Assembly: GCA_943788935.1 (NCBI GenBank)
Contig: CALSSE010000025.1
Span: 1 to 38,290, forward strand
DNA from: an uncultured bacterium
Lineage (GTDB): Bacteria; Myxococcota_A; Bradymonadia; UBA7976; VGTA01
DNA: 38,290 nucleotides
Direction of reading: 5' to 3'
In this document: piece after piece, positions 33,007-38,290 of the stretch
Layout of the letters: every line of letters starts with the position of its first letter
How positions within the stretch are numbered: the first letter of the stretch is position 1
Position numbers and translations under genes: made by a program
Notes under the pieces: generated by a model
Database searches by the model: none
The model's input: only the letters and a program-made list of their open reading frames with translations
What the model was told of the DNA's origin: nothing

Positions 33007-33506
33007 GCGCTAAGCTGAAGATGATCACTAGCTTTAACAAAGTGTTGACTCTCTGAAGAGACTGCACCTTGCCAAGCCGAATCTGTTCTAAAGAGCGTGG
33101 AGGTCTCCGGCTCATCAAGAGACTGGGCGTAGCGATTAATATCGTGGGTAGAGAGAACCTCAGTCGATCCCATGCTAGAGAAGCTATCTCCATCGATGAG
33201 TCCTAGAGATGGCCCCCCCATCTTGTGGAGCACAATGGTGTATTTACCAATCTGAATGCGAGTACCATCCTCTACAGGCATTGGCGCAACGCACTCTGTC
33301 TCATTGAGTAAAACAAGGTTATGTTCAGTCACCCTCTCAATGAAGAAGGTGCGATTGACATAAGAGAGCCGAGCGTGATCTCGAGAGACACTCTCATTGC
33401 TGAGGCTGAGATCGCTGTTTTGACTTCGCCCAATATTTGTCACTCTTTGAGTGATGGGGAAACGCTGAATCTCTCTTCCTTTAAGGGTCACTACTAACTC
33501 AGCCAT
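32847..33506 (-). CDS. FHA-domain phosphopeptide-binding protein
   Basis: The N-terminal 95 residues are an FHA domain, which reads phosphothreonine. It has NIGRSQNSDLSL (Gly26-Arg27-Ser28), SVSRDHARL (Ser41-Arg42-Asp43-His44) and a final IQIGKYTIVLH strand. The asparagine segment (HNLVLLNE) is atypical. The 120-residue tail is rich in Ser/Thr and acidic residues (STEVLSTHD, ETSTLFRTDS), a plausible kinase substrate region. No membrane helix is present in this frame. The last 53 codons lie antisense to the kinase coding sequence. It probably acts as effector or regulator of that kinase, which is inference from adjacency. The upstream region is shared with the divergent lpxC-like gene. Confidence 0.83.
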   Translation of the reverse strand: MAELVVTLKGREIQRFPITQRVTNIGRSQNSDLSLSNESVSRDHARLSYVNRTFFIERVTEHNLVLLNETECVAPMPVEDGTRIQIGKYTIVLHKMGGPSLGLIDGDSFSSMGSTEVLSTHDINRYAQSLDEPETSTLFRTDSAWQGAVSSESQHFVKASDHLQLSAQYLSFESISIGTESPLSTHHEMSTPSHKATIAKAYKVVISSGELIEMSPIRP

Positions 33507-33618
33507 TAGCCATCCTTTTCCATTATTTAGATAAGAGCGCCTCTTTAGAGTTACAGAGAAGTGAAGTCAAACTCTATTATGTTGATATTCAAATATAGAC
33601 GTTTAAGCTCTTTATGAC

Positions 33619-33659
33619 TTTACTCATAAGTTTACTCATAACTCTACTCATAACTCTAC
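33619..33659. repeat. 12-bp direct repeats (T[T/C]TACTCATAA[G/C]), 3.4 copies
   Basis: Three tandem 12-base units at 33619-33630, 33631-33642 and 33643-33654, plus a partial TCTAC, share the core TACTCATAA. They lie in the noncoding region between the divergent FHA and LpxC-like genes, about 100 bases before the latter's start. They may be a multi-site operator or a slippage product. Confidence 0.9.
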
Positions 33660-33660
33660 A

Positions 33661-33673
33661 ATGTGTAACACAT
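33661..33673. promoter_or_regulatory. Perfect 13-bp palindrome ATGTGTAACACAT
   Basis: ATGTGT and ACACAT form an uninterrupted inverted repeat with a single central base, immediately beside the 12-bp direct repeats and followed by the AT-rich TATTTATATAT. The shape is typical of a dimeric regulator site overlapping a promoter. The cognate factor is unknown. Confidence 0.4.
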
Positions 33674-33758
33674 ATTTATATATCCATTAGAGCTTAGATC
33701 AGGGTAAAAGCTCAATCAATATCTCTTCCCCCTCCCCACCGAGTCACCGATTTTGGAT

Positions 33759-34637
33759 ATGTCTCTCAATACTCATCGATGGAGCGAAGCGCTTCGCTCA
33801 ACCCACAGACACACCTTGAGCTCGCCTGTTCGGTATCAAGGGGTCGGTGTTCATAGCGGCCTGTCATCTACCGTTCATCTCACCCCCTATCATCCGCGAT
33901 CAGATCAATACCTCGGGGTTATCCTCTTAGGTCATCCTCTATCAGAGTGGAAGATCAGTGAATCTCTGTGGAGTACAAGTCTTATCCATCCTAAGCGAGG
34001 GCGAGTGAGTATGACTGAACACCTCTTCGCCGCTTTATATGCAGCTGGAATAGATGATGTGATGATCGAGATTGACGCTGAAGAACTACCCATCCTCGAC
34101 GGGAGTGCTCTCGAATACATTACCCCCCTCGACCCGACGCCTACGATTCAGGGAGGAATGATCATCCAAAGAGAGGCTATAGACCTTCCCCTCGACCTTC
34201 ATATCACTTGGTTAGAATCAAGTATCAAGACGCTTATTCGCCCGCCGATTGACAATGCTCATGCCCTCAGCCAACTACAGATCCACTTAACGCTTGAGCT
34301 TCCTCCGATTAAAACACAGAGGGCGACTCTTCTCACGATAGAGGACCTTTATCATAGAGTGATTCCTGCTAAGACTTTTGGTCTACTCTCCGATGAAGAA
34401 GCGCTTAGATCACAGGGCCTCATTAAGGGGGTAAGTCATGAGAATACCCGAGTCTATGATGACACAGGTGAGCCGTTGACTCCATCGATGATCTCGTCCG
34501 AGGCAGCTCATCATAAGATTTTAGATATCATCGGCGACCTTTACCTACTCTCAAGACGTCCACGAGGAAGCCTAGAGGTTATTCGCGGGAGTCATCGCCT
34601 TAACCACAAAGCGCTCTATTTTATTAAACCCTCATGA
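33759..34637 (+). CDS. lpxC: UDP-3-O-acyl-N-acetylglucosamine deacetylase (LpxC)
   Basis: LpxC is the zinc deacetylase committing UDP-(3-O-acyl)-GlcNAc to lipid A synthesis on the cytoplasmic side. Seen here, numbered from the ATG at 33759 (292 aa): QGVGVHSG at 27-34; TEHLFAALYAAGIDDVMIEI with catalytic Glu87 and zinc ligand His88; ELPILDGSA; AKTFGLLSDEE; and AAHHKILDIIGDLYLL with ligands His252 and Asp256. GSHRLNH contains the catalytic His279, equivalent to the GHALN block. All key residues are present, so it should be active. It is slightly shorter than the E. coli enzyme (305 aa). A TTG two codons earlier is an alternative start. Neither start has a clear ribosome-binding site. It is outside the usual ftsZ-lpxC cell-division cluster. 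Confidence 0.85.
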   Translation: MSLNTHRWSEALRSTHRHTLSSPVRYQGVGVHSGLSSTVHLTPYHPRSDQYLGVILLGHPLSEWKISESLWSTSLIHPKRGRVSMTEHLFAALYAAGIDDVMIEIDAEELPILDGSALEYITPLDPTPTIQGGMIIQREAIDLPLDLHITWLESSIKTLIRPPIDNAHALSQLQIHLTLELPPIKTQRATLLTIEDLYHRVIPAKTFGLLSDEEALRSQGLIKGVSHENTRVYDDTGEPLTPSMISSEAAHHKILDIIGDLYLLSRRPRGSLEVIRGSHRLNHKALYFIKPS

Positions 34638-34650
34638 GAGTCTAGATGGT

Positions 34651-34676
34651 GCAGATCAGTTTATGTTAGGATCTGC
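34651..34676. terminator. Hairpin downstream of lpxC
   Basis: GCAGATC and GATCTGC form a perfect 7-bp stem with a 12-base loop, 13 bases after the lpxC stop. It is not followed by a T-run, so it is at best a weak terminator or an mRNA-end stabiliser. Confidence 0.3.
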
Positions 34677-34759
34677 CCGCATCAAGTGCTATCCCCTTAT
34701 TGATATGAGAGGTCACTGATGACACTCTCAGCCTCTATCTCTGATCAGGAGCCTGAATC

Positions 34760-35251
34760 ATGCCTCTGTCTCACGTATCTAACCGTCTTCTACCTCTCTT
34801 CGGTCGATCTTATAGTCCTCTTTTGAGAGCCTGCTGTTCCCTACTCAGTGTAATCACTCTACTCTCCATGAACAGCGCCTGTAGCGCACCTCCTAAAAAC
34901 CTTATTAAGCCAGGTCCCCCGATCCGTGGAGCTAACCTCAATGGTGGCTATGATTGCTTGGAGTTTGGCTACATAAAGCTCCGTCATACAGGGAACAACG
35001 TCCGCGGTACCTATGAGGGACTGAGGAATAATGGTGACAACGGCACACTCATCGGTAAAATAGAGGGTGACATTGTGTGGTTAGAGTGGGTACAGCCCGG
35101 CAATATTGACGAAGCCATCCTTCCCAAGAGAGGTAAAGGGTGGTGGCGAATCTCAGAGCGAGGAGCACACCTTGAAGGTCAATGGGGTCATGATGAGAGT
35201 AAAGATGACGGTGGCACATGGACCGCTGATCGCTCGGAGTTTTCAGAATAA
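34760..35251 (+). CDS. Small exported protein, probable lipoprotein
   Basis: A 163-aa protein with a signal peptide (hydrophobic SLLSVITLLSMNSAC). Cys41 in NSAC is a poor lipobox because Asn is at -3, so either a lipoprotein or a cleaved secreted protein is possible. The mature domain has repeated small beta hairpins (YDCLEFGYIKLRHTGNNVRG, TYEGLRNNGDNGTLIGKIEG, IVWLEWVQPG, AHLEGQWGHDES). This is the look of short beta-barrel lipoprotein domains, but I recognise no named family. AGGAG lies 8 bases before the ATG. The lytic transglycosylase starts 42 bases after the stop, so the two may be co-transcribed. Confidence 0.68.
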   Translation: MPLSHVSNRLLPLFGRSYSPLLRACCSLLSVITLLSMNSACSAPPKNLIKPGPPIRGANLNGGYDCLEFGYIKLRHTGNNVRGTYEGLRNNGDNGTLIGKIEGDIVWLEWVQPGNIDEAILPKRGKGWWRISERGAHLEGQWGHDESKDDGGTWTADRSEFSE

Positions 35252-35293
35252 CATGATGGTCTATCAAACCGCTTCATCCATAGCAGAGACTCT

Positions 35294-37873
35294 ATGAATA
35301 GCAGGAGAGGTCGACGGGGCGCGTATTTAGTGTCTTCCTGTGTTGTAGGGATTATTATATCCTTTTGTCACACACTCTCTCTCGCTTCACCAGCACCACA
35401 GCAATGGATCTCACTCAGTGAAGGAGATTTAGCGCCGATCTCACTCGGTAAAAATGAGGAGCGGATCAGAAGAGCGCTCAAGAACAAAGACTGGCGATAT
35501 GCGGCGAGATTATTAAATGACAATTCTCCTCCACTAATCTTCCTCAAGGCTTGGTTCTACGCCCAAGCTGAAGATTGGAAGCGCTCACTCGCTGCCCTTA
35601 AGGGTCTAGAAGAGCATCCCATCCTCAACGATGAGGTCAACGCGCTGATCACCCAAGCTCATCTCAAGTTGAAGCAGCCTCTTGAGGCTGAACGAGCGGG
35701 GTCTAGGGTCTCCAAGGTTGACCTCGCTCTCTGGCGAGAAACGCTCCGCTCACGCGGTCAAGCGCTGAGGAGCCTTAAGAGATGGGATGAGGCGATCAAA
35801 GTGTACCAGCAGCTCGGCGAGAGTGATAACGAGTTCGAGAGAGGGATCTCAGCACTCGGTCTCGCGATGATCGAGGTCGAAAGAGGGCATGTAGAAGACG
35901 GTCTCCGTAAACTCAAACAAGTAGACATTATTTTCACCGGCCGCTGGGTCTCGGGGCAAGCGAAACGCGAAGCGAAACATATTCTTAATCGCTCTCCCAA
36001 ACTAGCCCCCATGTGGCGGCAACGAAGCGCCTCTGAACGAATTCAAAAACTTGAAGGGACTCTTAAGCGAGGTCAACATTCTGAGGTGATCGGGCGGGTT
36101 AACTCTCTCCTCAAGCAATCTCTCTCTGATGACCTTCGCTGTCGAGCGCTTATCGTTAAAGGGAGAGCCCTCGATAAGTCTCGCAAGCGTCGACCAGCGC
36201 TAGTTGTCCTCGAAGAAGCGATGAAGGTCTGTCATCCCCAACGTCACCCTCAGACTCCGCTCGCTCTCTATGTGGCCGGTAGAGCCGCTTCGTTACTCGA
36301 CGAAAATGAGCGTTCAGATCAAATCTTCAAAGTGTTACTCACTAATTATCAACATCGACTCAGCGACGATGCTGCGGTGTTTATGATCCGTCACGCTACC
36401 GAAGACTATCTCAAACGTGTAGGTCCAAATAAGGAGATCAGCGCTCTTATCTCTGCTCAGACACTGAGCGCTAAGGGGCGTAAACGGCTCGTTAAACTCG
36501 CTCAACGTCAAGCGCCTGAGTTAGACAAGATCCTCGAGATCGCTAAAGAGGTCGTTAAACGTCAGCCTCAAGGCGACCTCTCATCGGAGGCACTCACCTT
36601 TGGCCTAATCGGTGTCTTACGAGCGGGTCGCCTAGACCTCGCCAAAGAGATCGGTCAACTGTTTACTCAGCTTCCTCCTAGAGGATTCCGATTTCATGAT
36701 GCAGGGCGGGGACTCTATTGGAGAGCACGCGTGAAAGCTCTGTTAGGTCAAATCGATGAGGCGAAGGTCTTATATCGTCGAGCGATCATCAACGCTCCGC
36801 TCAGCTGGTATGCGCTCATGTCGTATAGCCGACTCTATGAAGTAGACAAGAAAGTCGCCCAAAAGACTGTAACATCGAGTATATCTTGGGCTCCAAAAGG
36901 TCTCGGGCTCCCCGGTGGAGAGCAGCATCGTTGGGATTGGCGATTCGGAGACACTGACCCCCATTGGTCGCTGATGAAGCGGGCCTTAATGTGGATGAGG
37001 CTAGGCTTAATGAAGAGAGGTAGGCGAGCATTTAGAGAGCTCGCGAGTTACCAAGATCGGCCCGATCTTCAGTGGTTAAGCGCTTGGGCTCTAGATGGAT
37101 ATCAGCTCTATCATTGGAGTCATGATATCCTGAGACGTCAATTAATCGAGTATCGACATTTCCCTCCGAACCACTTCCATCTAAAGCATTGGCAGCTCGC
37201 TTATCCCGCTCCCTTTCAAACAGAAGTTCTTAAGACCTCGATAGAAGAGCTGGTCGAGCCTCAGTTCATTTGGGGAGTGATGCGTGAAGAGTCAGGTTAT
37301 GCAGAGCGAATTCGCTCCTCAGCGAGCGCGGTCGGTTTGTTACAATTGATCATTCCGACAGCAAAGATGATGCGCGAGAAGAGCGAGCCTGAAATCACCG
37401 TAGAGCGGCTCGGTCGTCCCGAGGTCAATATTCCGTTGGGAGCGCGTTATCTCGCTTGGGTAAAGCGTAACGTAAACTGCGCCTGGAGTTTAGTCCCCGC
37501 AGGATATAACGCGGGAGGAGGCGCACTAAAGCGTTGGCTAAGAGATCGTGGTCATCTCCCTTTAGACGTCTTTGTAGAGACGATCCCTTATGAAGAGGCG
37601 CGATGGTATAACAAGAGAGTGATCGCCTCATGGATCACTTTTAGGACCCTCTATGGCGCTCCTAAGGGTCAGTTTGTTTGGCCCTATGTAAGCCAAAGAA
37701 CGATCGTGCCCGAGGATAGTCCACCCAAAAAACGTAAATCTAAAGCCAAACGTAAATCTAAAGCCAAACGTAAGTCTAAAGCCAAACGTAAGTCTAAAGC
37801 CAAACGTAAGTCTAAAGCCAAACGTAAATCTAAAGCCAAACGTAAATCTAAAGCCAAACGTAAGTCTAGGTAA
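35294..37873 (+). CDS. Soluble lytic murein transglycosylase with lysine-rich tail
   Basis: A periplasmic enzyme that cleaves MurNAc-GlcNAc bonds in peptidoglycan, forming anhydro ends. Residues 1-33 are a signal peptide (VVGIIISFCHTLSLAS). Residues 50-600 form helical TPR-like superhelix repeats (WRYAARLLNDN, AEDWKRSLAALKGLEEH), as in Slt70. The C-terminal SLT domain starts near 650: WGVMREESGYAERIRS with catalytic Glu666, SASAVGLLQLI, GARYLAWV and AGYNAGGGALKRW. The last 50 residues are unusual: seven KRKSKA units plus KRKSR, giving a very basic tail not found in Slt70. The start has no clear ribosome-binding site. The enzymatic call is firm. The role of the tail is unknown, and binding to acidic envelope polymers is a guess. 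Confidence 0.88.
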   Translation: MNSRRGRRGAYLVSSCVVGIIISFCHTLSLASPAPQQWISLSEGDLAPISLGKNEERIRRALKNKDWRYAARLLNDNSPPLIFLKAWFYAQAEDWKRSLAALKGLEEHPILNDEVNALITQAHLKLKQPLEAERAGSRVSKVDLALWRETLRSRGQALRSLKRWDEAIKVYQQLGESDNEFERGISALGLAMIEVERGHVEDGLRKLKQVDIIFTGRWVSGQAKREAKHILNRSPKLAPMWRQRSASERIQKLEGTLKRGQHSEVIGRVNSLLKQSLSDDLRCRALIVKGRALDKSRKRRPALVVLEEAMKVCHPQRHPQTPLALYVAGRAASLLDENERSDQIFKVLLTNYQHRLSDDAAVFMIRHATEDYLKRVGPNKEISALISAQTLSAKGRKRLVKLAQRQAPELDKILEIAKEVVKRQPQGDLSSEALTFGLIGVLRAGRLDLAKEIGQLFTQLPPRGFRFHDAGRGLYWRARVKALLGQIDEAKVLYRRAIINAPLSWYALMSYSRLYEVDKKVAQKTVTSSISWAPKGLGLPGGEQHRWDWRFGDTDPHWSLMKRALMWMRLGLMKRGRRAFRELASYQDRPDLQWLSAWALDGYQLYHWSHDILRRQLIEYRHFPPNHFHLKHWQLAYPAPFQTEVLKTSIEELVEPQFIWGVMREESGYAERIRSSASAVGLLQLIIPTAKMMREKSEPEITVERLGRPEVNIPLGARYLAWVKRNVNCAWSLVPAGYNAGGGALKRWLRDRGHLPLDVFVETIPYEEARWYNKRVIASWITFRTLYGAPKGQFVWPYVSQRTIVPEDSPPKKRKSKAKRKSKAKRKSKAKRKSKAKRKSKAKRKSKAKRKSKAKRKSR
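37730..37870 (+). repeat. 18-bp coding minisatellite (KRKSKA), 7.8 copies
   Basis: Seven full units of AAACGTAArTCTAAAGCC plus a partial unit (ending KSR) close the lytic transglycosylase gene. Only the third base of the second Lys codon varies (AAA or AAG), in the order A, A, G, G, G, A, A, G. The order suggests block duplication rather than random point mutation. Confidence 0.97.
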
Positions 37874-37983
37874 GCGATGACAGGTATGAATATCAGCAAG
37901 ATCATCATTCACTTGCGAGGCGCTCCATCCTCTTCTATGATGACCGACTTGACCTCACGAACACCTAAGTAAAGAGGATATCA

Positions 37984-38290
37984 ATGGATAAAACCCCCTC
38001 AACTCCTCAAGTCATTCATCCCAAAGGATGGAGCCCCACTGTGGGTTATAGCGCGGGAATGATCGCCGAAGGTCGTCAGCTGTTCATCGCTGGTCAAATC
38101 GGCTGGGACGCGCAACAAGTCTTTCACTCCGATGACCTCATCGAGCAATTTGCGCGCGCTCTAGACAATGTCCTCGCCGTCCTCCATGAAGCGGGAGGAG
38201 AGGTACACCAACTCACCGAGATGACAGTATTCGTTACCGATCTTGAGGGGTATCGACAGCGGTATCGTGAGCTCGGACCACTTTGGAAAA
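37984..38290 (+). CDS. RidA/YjgF/UK114 family protein, cut by the window end
   Basis: The first 102 codons are visible: MDKTPSTPQVIHPKG at the start, then SAGMIAEGRQLFIAGQIGWD, LIEQFARALDNVLAVLHEAGG and LTEMTVFVTDLEGY. These are the beta-sheet and helix blocks of the RidA family, whose archetype hydrolyses reactive enamine/imine intermediates from amino acid metabolism. The catalytic Arg region and C-terminus lie beyond the window. AGAGGAT lies 5 bases before the ATG. Some RidA-fold paralogues have other roles, so only the family is claimed. Confidence 0.8.
   Translation, partial: MDKTPSTPQVIHPKGWSPTVGYSAGMIAEGRQLFIAGQIGWDAQQVFHSDDLIEQFARALDNVLAVLHEAGGEVHQLTEMTVFVTDLEGYRQRYRELGPLWK

Overview
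The window reads as a chromosomal segment of a Gram-negative, predatory- or surface-living delta-type bacterium. My best guess is Myxococcota, possibly the Bradymonadia. This is inference from gene content: an LpxC-like lipid A deacetylase, an outer-membrane porin and a soluble lytic transglycosylase show a Gram-negative envelope. Very large lipoproteins with PKD-like modules, thrombospondin type 3 repeats, MopE-type CDGxDNDCDG repeats and low-complexity AGDM/AEDM tracts, together with a eukaryotic-like Ser/Thr kinase and an FHA protein, are typical of that group. No rRNA, tRNA, CRISPR array, transposase or phage gene was seen.

Layout. 95-2119 is an M3 oligopeptidase (PrlC/OpdA type). 2384-19492 is about 17 kb of three consecutive same-strand genes for giant lipoproteins. 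The first two (1343 and 2405 aa) share a repeated ~100-residue beta-sandwich-like module with a CG hinge and a second conserved cysteine. The second also carries IPT/TIG, Cys-rich, FN3-like and Kelch segments. The third (1874 aa) has two coding minisatellites (19 x 18 bp and 47 x 15 bp), then 27 thrombospondin type 3 repeats, a Cys-rich linker and 20 MopE-type repeats. Downstream on the same strand are a DUF547 protein, a phosphate-selective-type porin and a lipoprotein with a CehA/McbA-type PHP metallohydrolase domain (porin and hydrolase 10 bases apart).

25387-30749 is a mixed stretch of small genes. It holds a membrane-anchored hypothetical, a true Fur regulator (both Cys motifs present), several short hypotheticals on both strands, an RsmF-like 5-methylcytosine rRNA methyltransferase and a single-pass membrane hypothetical.

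30835-38290 holds a Ser/Thr kinase with a C-terminal polytopic membrane region, which converges on and overlaps by 160 bases an FHA-domain gene. After that come an LpxC-like deacetylase with a repeat-rich upstream region, a small exported protein, a periplasmic lytic transglycosylase with an expanded lysine-rich tail, and the 5' part of a RidA-family gene cut by the window end.

How the genes fit together: the first 25 kb looks like a cell-surface module of lipid-anchored, calcium-binding, repeat-rich proteins next to a porin and an exported hydrolase. The last 8 kb pairs phospho-signalling (kinase and FHA) with envelope biogenesis (lipid A, peptidoglycan). The most distinctive theme is in-frame minisatellite expansion in four separate envelope genes.
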